Assembly: GCF_001659605.2 (NCBI RefSeq) | Contig: NC_035163.2 | Coordinates: 30,964,158-31,028,157, forward strand | DNA: 64,000 nt | Direction: 5' to 3' | Origin: Manihot esculenta | Lineage: Eukaryota; Streptophyta; Magnoliopsida; Malpighiales; Euphorbiaceae | Shown here: piece after piece, positions 23,500 through 33,869 of the stretch | Layout of the letters: every line of letters begins with the position of its first letter | How positions within the stretch are numbered: position 1 is the first letter of the stretch | The notes under the pieces: model-generated | Databases searched by the model: none | Seen by the model: the letters and a program-made list of their open reading frames with translations, nothing else | Told to the model about the DNA's origin: nothing | Position numbers and translations under genes: made by a program

Positions 23500-25100
23500 T
23501 AAAATATCTAAAGGATACTTTATTTGGATAGAAAATCTCAAGTATTATATTTAATTTAAATTACCATAAGTAATTATAGTCAAAGCCTATATTTATTTAA
23601 TTTTTAATAAAATTAATTCAGTTGCTTAGAATGGAAGTACCAGTTTTGTTATTAATTAAGGTTTGATAATGGTATTTGTTTTAGCTTAATAAAATGAATT
23701 CATTAATATTTTAATGTTAATTTTAAAATTTATGTAATCAATTTTAAGATTAAATATGTTAATAGAAAATAATTTTGTATATATTAATTAATCTTGTAAA
23801 TATTATATTATATAATTTATATAAAATATTTTATTGTGGGAATAAAGGTGGTGGAGCTTCTATTATTCACTACAGTAAAAAGGAATATTTAAGTGGGGAA
23901 TACAAAATCTTTTAATGTTTTTAATTCACATAAACAAAGGGAACATATTTTATTCTATTAACAATGTACCTTTTTCAATGTTCATCCGAACAATTGTGAG
24001 AAAAATTATAATAGAATAATAGAATTTGAGTTTAGTTGGAAGAATTCAGAGATTTTTATAATTTAATTTCTAAATATTATAATTATTAACAAGTCAATTT
24101 TTGTATGTTTAAAAATCTATTAAAATATAATTATTTTTTCTTTCCGTCAACGAAATAGTTCTTTCATTATTTTTTTAATTAAAGTTAAATAAATAATAGG
24201 TGAAAAAATTTTTAAAATTCAATTTTATCCTAAAATAAAATATCTTATTTAATCATTTGATATTGTTATTATTAATAAATTAGTCTCTATATTTTTAAAA
24301 ATCTATTAAAACGTTTTTATTTTTTTTCATATCTATTAAAACGTTTTTATCGTTTTTTTCCGTTAATGAAATAGTCTTATGTTTTCTCATATCTATTAAA
24401 ACGTCATTATTCTTTTTTCTCTGTCAATGAAATAGTTTATACTCATCGTTTCTTTTCGTCAATGGAATTGTCCGTCCCTATATTTTCAGAAATCTATTAA
24501 AACGTCATTATTCATTCTCATATCTATTAAAACATTCTTATCATTTTTTTCATCAATGAAATAATCTCTATCTTTTCTCACATCTATTAAAACGTCATTG
24601 TTGTTTCTTTTCGCCAATGAAATAGTCCAAGATGATGATGATGAAGGAGAAAAACAAGAAAAAGAAGAAAAAAAAGGAGGAGAAGAAGAAAAAGAAGTAG
24701 AAGCAGAAGTATAAGAAGAAGCATAAAAAAGAGGAAGAATCGATGAGAAATAAGGAGTAGGAGGAGGAAAAGAAGGAGGATAATTTGATCTTTTATTATA
24801 TTTTTAATGATAAAAATAGACGAAATGACTATTTTATTAACAAAAATAAAAGATAAGAACGATTTAATAGATTTCTAAAAATATAAAAACTGACTTGTTG
24901 ATAATACTTAGGAACTAAACTATAAATCTCTTAAGAATTTATTTTATAATTTTTTTATTAAAAAATTCTTTTTTAATTTTAATTTTTAAATTAAGAAAAT
25001 AAGAGATTATTTTTAATTTATTTAATAATATTGAAATATTATTTTTAAATATTTTATTTAATAATATTGAAATTATTGTTTAAATTAAAAATAAATAAAT
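23500..25100. other. AT-rich intergenic region with complex repeat
   Basis: Very AT-rich DNA without a gene. It is dominated by the inverted-repeat element at 24047-24932, which contains repeated CTATTAAAACGT words and a purine tract. Confidence 0.6.
24047..24932. mobile_element. ~890-bp inverted-repeat element with expanded left arm and purine-rich loop
   Basis: The left end (AGAGATTTTTATAATTTAAT, then TATTAACAAGTCAATTTTTG and AATCTATTAAAA) matches the reverse complement of the right end (AAGAGATTTATAGTTTAGTT, then TCAACAAGTCAGTTTTTATA and AATCTATTAAAT). The right arm holds one copy of the CTATTAAAAC/AATGAAATAGTC module, but the left arm holds about six or seven degenerate copies (near 24115, 24302, 24331, 24390, 24492, 24521, 24582). 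The centre, 24627-24780, is almost all A and G (GAAGAAG type). AAGAATT flanks both sides (24040-24046, 24933-24939), possibly a target duplication. Non-autonomous, with no transposase seen. Confidence 0.6.
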
Positions 25101-25240
25101 AAAAGACAAATAAAAGGGGAATTACGAACCCACATCATACCCGCATCAGAAAAAAAGCAGCTGCACGCCGGCACCGAAGCGGTCTCACTCTTCTTAACAA
25201 AAAGAGACAAACCGGTACGCTTGCCGGACTCTCTTTCCAG

Positions 25241-25247
25241 TATAAAA
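25241..25247 (+). promoter_or_regulatory. TATA box of an orphan transcription unit
   Basis: TATAAAA preceded by GC-richer DNA and followed 46 bases later by the ATG at 25293. Spacing fits a start site near 25272. Confidence 0.4.
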
Positions 25248-25292
25248 CTCACCACGAGCACTGCTGCTGCTGCATAATCAGGCCACAGCACT

Positions 25293-25445
25293 ATGATTGC
25301 TGTGCGGCTGTGCTACCGTAGTCCCGACAATCACATTAATTTCTGTTTATCCGAAGGGGGATCTTATGATGAAGTTCCGATGGCCCACATCATTATTTCT
25401 GTTGCTTCACTTCCTTCTCGTGGGGTGTTCTACATTCGATCATGA
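25293..25445 (+). CDS. putative 50-residue small ORF of unknown function
   Basis: I do not recognise this product. The frame starts MIAVRLCYRSPDNHINFCLS and continues through EGGSYDEVPMAHIIIS to end IRS and TGA. It has balanced codon use and is the first ATG after a well-placed TATAAAA, in an island of ordinary base composition (about 25110-25770) between AT-rich repeats. A second overlapping plus frame (25297-25482) and a minus frame (25085-25291) are also open. It could be a tiny gene, an upstream ORF in the leader of a gene whose body has been lost, or a fragment. A donor-like CTTG|GTAATAG at about 25480 would end a first exon, but no downstream coding exon follows before the AT-rich sequence at 25760. 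Confidence 0.25.
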   Translation: MIAVRLCYRSPDNHINFCLSEGGSYDEVPMAHIIISVASLPSRGVFYIRS

Positions 25446-25769
25446 TCTTGCTCCTGTGATGAGACTGTATCAACCTTGGTAATAGTAATACTGCTTATTT
25501 TTTCGTTTGCTAAATCCGTCTCGCGTGGATTGCTGTGACGTGATGCTGTTGATTATGTTGTTTTAACGCTTTTCATGGCTTTGATTATGTCGTTTAGTAA
25601 TGAAGACCTCACGCTTGGTTGTGTGATTTGCGAAAGAGAGTGCTGGACCAAAAGTGAGACATGTTGTTTGCGGTTGGAGCTTTTGGATTAGAGGTATCCT
25701 AGTACTTTGCCATTTGTGGGTTCTTGCCATAATCGCCAGGTGGATGCTACTGCATCACCTTCAAAAAAT

Positions 25770-27010
25770 TTTAATATTTATAAAAAATTATATAAAAATT
25801 TAATTAATCGATTTTTAATTTTAGAAAATATAATAAAATGTAAAAACCCATTAAAAGTCTTTTCTCTAATTACAACCGTTAAAAAAAATAAAATATCCTC
25901 ATATTATTATTTAAAGTGTTTAATTTTTTCATATTATAGAATTAAATAATAAATTTTTATAATATCTTGCTGAAATAAATTACTTAATTATTTTATTTTA
26001 AAAAATATATTAATTAGTTTAATGTGTAAAAAAACTATGATGTTATTGTCAATAATTAATTTTTGTTACTTTTAAAATATAATTATTTAAACCATGTAAT
26101 TTTAAATCATAGTTTTTCAATCTATAAAATTAATTAATAATCTATAAAAAATAATTAATTTTAATATTTTTAAAAATAAAGAGATTAAATTATTAATTTC
26201 TGAGTTATATAAACTGAATTATTTTCCTTGTATTATCCTTTTTTTTTTTTTCTGACCTACACCTCATTTAGGGCAGTATTGGATTAATTCAATCTATTTG
26301 ATTTAAAATATAGTAAAATTCAGTTGGTATATGAAGAAAATCAGCATGAATTTATTGGTTTAAATTATTAATTAAATTGAATAACAAAATCAATTATTGT
26401 AATTTCAATTCATTAGGTTTATTTATATTAATTGATTTTTCACTATAAAACTAAAATAGACTTTATTGGTTTGATTTTATTAATTAAATCATATAATGCT
26501 GACCCCTAAATTCATATCAATCATTTGCCGTTGCCTATCTGTAAAAGTGATATAAATTTTGTATAATAAAAGATAGGAAAAGCTTTGTTATTTTTTATTA
26601 AAAAACAAAACAATTTGACAATTTGCAAATTTAATCAATTTTTTCAAGTTTGTCAATTCTAATATAATTTAACAGCTCATGTTAATTATAGTTTATAGTT
26701 AAAATTATGAAGCTTCTCATATAAAATATGACATTATGTTAATATTTCAGTAAATACTCTCTACACTTTATAATTTTTTTTATATTTTTTTATATTATTT
26801 TAAAATTATTATTTATTTTTCTTTTTTAAATTATAATAAAAATATAAATTAACTATTATAACTTTATTTTATTTTAAAAATTTTTTTAAAAATAAATATA
26901 ATTAAAAAATTAATAAAAAAATTATATTTATTAATATATATAAAAAAATAAAATGTACAAAAGGTATTAACCGTAATAAACACTAACTTTGAAGTTAAAA
27001 TTAATAAAAA
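25770..27010. other. AT-rich intergenic region
   Basis: Long AT-only runs (for example 25770-26220 and 26750-26960), with no coding frame of note. 26280-26500 carries repeated AATTGATT/GGTTTGATTT words that look like decayed repeat. Nothing functional is recognised. Confidence 0.6.
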
Positions 27011-27022
27011 TAGCAAGTGTAA

Positions 27023-27216
27023 GGCCCAAGTAATATTGTTGTGAATATAATAAAATGGAATTCATGTATTCGCCTGCCGGTCCTACTCACGCCGGCGCCG
27101 GTTGCCAGCCCTAAGTAGGCAACTCGTCCACTAGCTGGTGATCGGCCCAACCCACTTACGTGAGAAAAGTTAACTGTTTAGGTTTAGTGTCCAAGTCCAG
27201 TTCGTTAAGCTGGGCT
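27023..27216 (+). promoter_or_regulatory. site II-rich promoter of the zinc-finger gene
   Basis: Three TGGGCY-type site II elements: GGCCCA at 27023-27028 and 27144-27149, and TGGGCT at 27211-27216. An ACGT-core motif TACGTGA lies at 27157-27163, and a GC-rich palindromic patch GCCGGCGCCGG near 27090. Site II elements are typical of growth-linked housekeeping promoters in plants. The transcript probably starts near 27230-27340, with a leader intron from CGAG|GTGAGC (about 27664) to ATGCAG (about 28020). Confidence 0.45.
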
Positions 27217-28155
27217 ACCATTAGTGCTCCTCTGTTCTAAGGATGAGAAATTTGAAATATGGTGCGTTGCGGATCACGTAAAGTCAATAGAATCGGTTTT
27301 GCAAAGCGTAAACCCAACCCAGCTAAAACATCTTACCATTTTTAGCTTCCGCCATTCTGCCACCTCTTCTTCTCTCCCTCTGAGCGAGGAGAGACGAAGA
27401 AGAAGAAGGAGGAAAGCAAGAAGCCCCAAGTATTGTGTGCTTCACAACTGTAAATTATCTCCCCAACCTCCCTCTACATCTAGGGTTTCTGCTTCTTCCA
27501 ATGCTACGCTGTCTGTTTCTCTCCTCGGCATATTCTTTTTACGCGCATTGCACTGAAATCGACAGTTTTTTTATGTGGATTCTGATTCGCCGATTTATCG
27601 TTGATTTGAAGGATTTTTTCATATATTAATTTTGGGATACATATTTGTTCTGTATAAAATCGAGGTGAGCTTCCTTTTCCTTCTTACATTATTTTCGCAC
27701 TGATTAGGTGGTTTGAAATGATTGACTAACTACTCTAAGCAATTTCTTAAATTACCCCCTTTGAATGCGATCTTAGGCTGCATTCCGTCTGTAGGTTTAT
27801 GCTTTTTATGGGGGGGTGGTGTGGGGAGGTTGCATATTAGTGATGGATTTGAATTGCATGACACTGGAACTTTTGTACTGGTTGCGGAGATTACCTGATT
27901 TTGCCACTCTGAATATTCTTTTTAATAATTTCCTGCATTCAATCAATAATATTCAGTTTTTTTTTCCCTCTCTGATTTGTTTTTATCATATTTTTTAGCT
28001 GGTAGCTATGTGGCAATGCAGGTGGAAAAGGAATGAATCACTATCTGGTTGGTTGGATATTTTGGCTGTGGTAGGTGATATATGTTAGCAATTGCAAGAA
28101 AAGATATCCAAGGTAGTTGTTAGTACCAATGGTATGTTCTATAGGAAGTGGGAGA

Positions 28156-31100
28156 ATGGCAGTCATGGCTAGGCTTCTGGCCGCAGGAAGTTTATCACAA
28201 ACCATAGGAGGTAAGATGAGACTCTTGTATTCTGGACGAACAAGATAATTTTATATCGAGAATAATTGTTGCCTGCAAAAATTAAGTCTTATAAAAGGGA
28301 TTCAAATGAACTTCATATGTTGAGTAATGTTGCATTGGTTATCTCAATTTTTTATTCATAGTACTGCAATTTGGCAGAGGAGCTTGGCCAACAGAAATTG
28401 GCTACTCAATGCATTTATAGAGAATTACACGAGGCAGATGAAGCAAATTTGCTTGATGAAGAAGGTAATTTTCTTAGCATTAAATTTTTCACAGGGAAGT
28501 TTTAATCTTAAACGGGTGGGGCCTTCTTTAAGAGTGTGCTGTGGGATGAGGGAAATGAATGCTCTTCATTAGTTGGGAGTTTTAATTTGTTGCATTTTAC
28601 TTTTTCTGCTTCATTTTCAAGTTTTGCTGTAAAGTTAAGTTCTAAAACTGCATTATGATTTCCTTCTGCAGATATGCATGTTTTTGGTTTGGAACCTATG
28701 ACTGATCCTTTGGATTTGGTAAGGTTCTGTAATGCTAATGATAACGTCTCATTTTTCATTTGGTTATGGTATGGAAGATTGTCTTTTGTATCTACATTCA
28801 CGAATTTCAACTGTACATAATTTTTCTGATCTTGTAAATATCATTGGAAGGTTTGTTGTAATGCTTGCAAGAAACCAGTGAAGACCAGTCAGTATGCAGC
28901 TCATGCAGGTGTTGAGGTTTTCTTTCCTTTTTTTTTTTTTTTAATCTTTTCTTTTAGGCCTCTTCAACCCCCCTTTCCTCTTCTTTCAAATTTGTCTTCA
29001 TTTTATGGCAACAAGTATTGAACTGTTGATGAGGTTTATGATAATTATTTATCAACAATTATAATTTTAGGATGAGTTCACTTTTCTGTCTCCTTCAGAA
29101 AAGAATGTGTCAACAAGAAATATATATATATATATATATATAAATATATATATTTTGGTCTGGAGTAGAAACCCATGTAAGTATCGTTGGTGTTGCCTAA
29201 TTGGTTATGCAATTTTGGACCTTGTAGGCATGCATATATGTTTTTTGGGTTGCCAACATTCATGTACTGGCCTATATGTAAATTAATTGCCTAGTTTTAC
29301 TAGCGCTTCAAGTTCAGTGGTGCTAGTACTGCTCTGAGTTTTGCTTTTTTTTTCCCCAGAACTTTGTAGGTCCTTAAATTCTACAGAAGAAACCACATTG
29401 GAGCTTGATGGTAGTGTAGGGCACAGGAAACCTCCACGGAAGGAGAGAAAAAAGTTATTAACTGCTTATATTAGTATCCTTTTTCTTTTTTTACAAGTTT
29501 TTGGTAGTGGACTCCAAAAGCTGGATTTAATCGTGCGTTTTGTTCATCAATATATTTGCCTTGTTCAAATTCGTTATTATTTTGAATGAAAAACTGGTTT
29601 TTATCTTTGTTTCAGGATGTAGAGCCATATTTTGATGTTCTAAGTTTTGCATATCTTTTAAAAATATTTTTATTTTTAGTTTTATACAGGCTAGTATATT
29701 TTGTTCCTGATGATATTTTATTTTGGTTCTTAACATATATTAGACCAAGCAACACCAGTTGCCGAGCAAGAAAGGTATGTACCTATAGATGCAGATGATA
29801 GGGCTGCCTTGGAATCTCAGTTGGATGGGCAACCTGGAAGGTCATCTTCCTTCTCCGTGGATAAAAAGAGTAAGCTCCTCTTTCACTCTTGATTTGCTGT
29901 ATCTGGTGTATGGCCCATTTTTTGTCAATGATCAGTATATTTAATTGATTTTCTGTTACTTTTTCTTCTGTTATAGTGACTTTTTACTTAATTGGAAAGA
30001 TTTATTTTGATTATGGCACACTCCCTTGATTGACATAATAAGATGTTGCTTTCCCTAGGGTTGAGGCAGTTACTTGTCAGTGTTTTGAGCCTGCTTAAGT
30101 CATCCTTAATAGTTGAAATCCTCTGTTCTACTTCTACCTTGGTATTAATGCTAGTGTCCTTGCTGATAATGGGCCTGTTTTGTATTGCTGTTAGAGCTAC
30201 TACTGAGAAAAACACTTTTTTAAAAACACTATTTAGAAAATATTAAAATGTAATTTAAAATTGTTTTTGACATAATTTAGTCATAAGAACACCAAAAGAA
30301 CCAAACAGTTTTTTCCAAATTACCTTTTTTCAATAGCATCTAAAATGGTGCTTTTTCAAAAAAGTACTTTTTGAGCCCTCAAACTCAATGCCAAACACCC
30401 CCAATATCAGTCTTGATATTTTGAGTTCACAGTTCACACTTACTGGAACTACAACTCTTAATCCCAGTATTTTATGAATTGTACGATTCGCGATATGAAT
30501 TGTTTGATTTGCCTGGAATCACTGACCTAATGGTATGAAGATAATGTATGAATCATAAATTCACATAGAGAAGCACAGCAGATGGCCAAATTAAAAAAAG
30601 GAAGGGGAAAAGAGAGAAAGCCCAAGAGAATGATAAAGAAGGGGCTAATGGCCCGAGATACCTTTGGTTAGTTTTGTTTTAAAATTTTAACTTACTAGTT
30701 TGATTCTTTGAGCTGGTTATGACAAAATCTTCTAGAGCCGGCCTTGTCTTAGTAGCCATACTTGCAATCCTTTCATCTGAAACAAAAAATTTATGGTTCA
30801 ATCCATTCATTTCTCAGAGTCGAATGGTTACATTGTGATGTAAATGCTATTTGCTTGTCAGTGGTCATTTACATCTGTTATGCAGTGATGAATTTCCTGT
30901 GGAAAATTTATTCTTTTAAAGACAATGGATGTAGTTTGGAATATGTGTGTATTATTTTCTGGGAAAATGTCAGAAGATAGTGTACCCTTTGGTTCTTTCT
31001 TGGAGGAATTCTGTGGTCATATTACAATCTTTGAGTAGTTTCTTTTGTAAGAGAAAAGTAATTTTGTCCTCAGTCTTTTTCCCACACAATAGGAATGTTT

Positions 31101-33864
31101 CGATAGAACTTTGTTAGTGATGGATACTTCACTATGCCCAGCAATTGACATTGCACTTACTATGAAATGATGAAAAGTGCTCTTGTTCTTTTTTTTTGGA
31201 GTCAGACCTTTCCTCTATTGAATAAATTTATAAATGTTGTGTAGCAACTCCTATATTGTAGGGATAGTGGGGTCGATCAATTAAATTGAGGTGCATATGC
31301 TTTTAATGCATGCTTTTTGTAGGTAACAAGTTGGCAGTACATAGTAAGATTGTAAATTCTACAGATAGGTTTCTATTTGCAAATATATGTGTGTTTTTGT
31401 GCACTGAATTTAGCTTGATTCTTTGTTTTCCTTGTGTCAATTAGGAAATCCTGCATGTGCGGATGTGGCATTTATGGTGGATGGTAAAGGAGAAAGTCCT
31501 GAACATACAGGCTACTCAGCCTGTGTAATGCCACCCCCAACAAAACGATCTAAACTGTATGCTTTCTTCATTCTAATGCAATGTTACTTTTTTAAATTAT
31601 GTTTATCCACGCATTCAGGTACTGCATATTTATTCTGCACTAAAACCCTCCTTGCTTAACTTTCATTTATGCATGTTAATGTGATTGTTGTACTAGCATG
31701 CTTAAGCACTTGTGTTTTTTAACAGGAGAATATTTTTAGTGCGTACCTTATTATGGGCCTTTTTATTGTGTGTATAAATGATAAAGGGTTTAGCCATAGG
31801 AGTTGCTCCATGAACTGCTGTATCCCCTCAACATGCCCTCCTGTTGCAGAGTGTGGGACAACTTGCTGCTACCTCAACTATTGTTGTCATTTTTTTGGAT
31901 TTATACAACCAAGAATCCTCTCTAAAAAGCACTAAGTTTGCTAAATATATTTAACCATAATTATGGAATCATCATTTTACTTAACATGGCAACACGGCAC
32001 ATATCCTTTTTCTTCTTGTAGTGTATCAAGTCAGCATCTGTTATTATCAAATGATCCTGAAGCAGCTTCTGGCCTAACAAAAGTCATGAGTGCCCAAGAT
32101 AGTCTTGCCAGTAAGGACCGATATAATACTCATAAATTTACTCAAATTCCTCTTATTTCTCAAGCATGATGTGAAATTATATATGTATTTACACACGAAT
32201 TATAAATTCACAGAACTGCTTGAGGATTGCACTTAATTGTTTAAATTAGTTTCTTTAGTTGCATGCTGCTGCTGAATATGAGTATATGATTATGACACTT
32301 GTGATGGCATCTCTTTCTTGCATTATTTCAGTCAGGGATTTTCAAATACAGTCAACGTTGTGTAGCAACATGCCAAATGAGTGTGGTGTTGTCTCTAAGT
32401 TCCCTGGGAAAGCTAATAAAAAGTTCCTGACAAAAGGTGTGTGCTTTCAGTTCTCTATAACATTTATGTGACATCATATGTTCTTACTTCATATTCAATA
32501 ACAATTAATGCTATTATAGCAGATATTCCAGTTCCCCTTGCTACAAAAATTTATTACTCTCAGAGGAACACTCGCCTTCGTTTGGCTGTTGCTCGAATGT
32601 ACCATTCAGCATCAGCTAAGGGGATAAATAGTAATGTTGTGAGTCCAGAAGTATCACAGGAAACCATAATTCAATTGCAAGCTTCATCCTGTAAGGGCAA
32701 TTCACTTGTGCAAGTAGATAATTCTCTCAGCAAGAAGGTTTGTGCCTATTAATTTTGCCTTTTGTTGTTTCCATGGTTTTTAATGAGAAGAATAATGTGG
32801 CTTATCTTGATTCTGTAATAGAAATAAAATATCCCATTTAGAATTTCACCTGCCACTACACATAATCCATTTTTTTTATTAATATTTTGTATCAGTAATT
32901 GTATTGTAGAGCAAATTATAGTGCAAATCATATAAAATTATCTAAGAATGTGTACCTTCTTTTGGGAAGTCCAGGTCCCTTGAATTCTTTAAATCTCTAC
33001 GACTTAACTTTATTTGATTTTTTTTTATTTTTTTTTTGGGTTTTGGGGGGGGTGGTGGTGGTGGTAGAATGGCTTTGTATGGCTTCATCTATTTATAAAC
33101 AAATTAATGTTTTGCTGCATGTGTTTAGAATGCATGATGTTCTTGTGCACATAATTAATGAGGAACTACTTGATCGTTATTCCCTGTAAAACAGAGAGTG
33201 CCTCACTTGTTATTCCTTGCATAACAGAAAGAGCCTTCTGCATGTAAACCTGATCAAATTCTTGCACAAAGCTCAGAACTATGCTTGAATAATTCAGGAG
33301 GATGCATGCCAGCCACTAGCTTCTCAAATCCACTTCCAGTCAACAACATTTTAAGGCCTCAGACTGCTCCTTTGGGATTGCTCAGAAGCAAATATCTATC
33401 AGAGCCTTATTCTTTTACAGGCAACTCTGGTAGTCTACTAATTTACATATTCTTATAGAATTAAGTTCTTTATTTTTGAATCAGCTGCTAACTAAGCATA
33501 AACTACCTGCATAAAATAACTCATAAAATGGTAAACTATGTGCAACTTGGTTAGAAATGCTGATCAGGGTTAAGCTTAACAACTATTAGACTGTGCTGCA
33601 CTTCTAAATGTGTACAGCACTATAACTTTAACCTTCTGTTGGTTTATACCATTTTTTGATACCTGAACTGAAGACATGCCATTCTCTCGGTCCTTACTAT
33701 ATTTATTTTCCATTTTTTGTTTTCTTTTTTCCTTCAGTTGTTGATATAAATCATATGAAAATGGAAATTAAGTCACCTACAAGGTGATGTGTTTGGTTTT
33801 TGTAGGACAATCTCTGGACACCAGGACCATGCAGCAAGCAAGTGGAAGTGTTCCCGTTTTGTAA
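28156..33864 (+). CDS. Sgf11-type C2HC zinc-finger protein (SAGA-associated-like), 423 aa
   Basis: Twelve exons that join without a stop: 28156-28210, 28378-28464, 28672-28718, 28851-28908, 29360-29473, 29744-29869, 31445-31556, 32022-32110, 32332-32436, 32520-32737, 33228-33429, 33806-33864. Residues 66-85 form a C-x2-C-x11-H-x3-C finger (CNACKKPVKTSQYAAHAELC), the spacing used by Sgf11 of the SAGA deubiquitinase module. A basic patch RKPPRKERKK follows. Near residues 270-300 is a second notable block, ATKIYYSQRNTRLRLAVARM. The rest is Ser/Asn/Gln-rich and probably disordered. Plant Sgf11 itself, as I recall it, is much shorter, so this is a separate larger family. Nuclear and chromatin roles are inferred. 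The exon 1-2 junction (GGAG|GTAAGA to TTGGCAG) is the least certain. Intron 6 carries a MITE. Confidence 0.75.
29119..29142. repeat. (TA)n microsatellite in an intron
   Basis: About twelve uninterrupted TA units in intron 4 of the zinc-finger gene, followed by TAAATATATATA. It is likely length-variable. Confidence 0.9.
30171..30402. mobile_element. 232-bp MITE in intron 6 of the zinc-finger gene
   Basis: The left end GGGCCTGTTTTGTATTGCTG and the reverse complement of the right end GGGGGTGTTTGGCATTGAGT are alike, and similarity continues through (A)CACTTTTTT/GTACTTTTTT about 45 bases in. The element is non-coding. The flanks share only AAT next to each end, so superfamily is left open. It lies well away from the splice sites. 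Confidence 0.65.
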
Positions 33865-33869
33865 GGAAT

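Noticed and set aside
25085..25291. Minus-strand 68-codon frame with a hydrophobic start
   Set aside because: It overlaps the plus-strand TATA box and putative leader; no family features.
32985..33070. T-run and G-rich patch as a possible G-quadruplex element
   Set aside because: Only one long G run plus GGT repeats inside an intron; too weak to claim structure.
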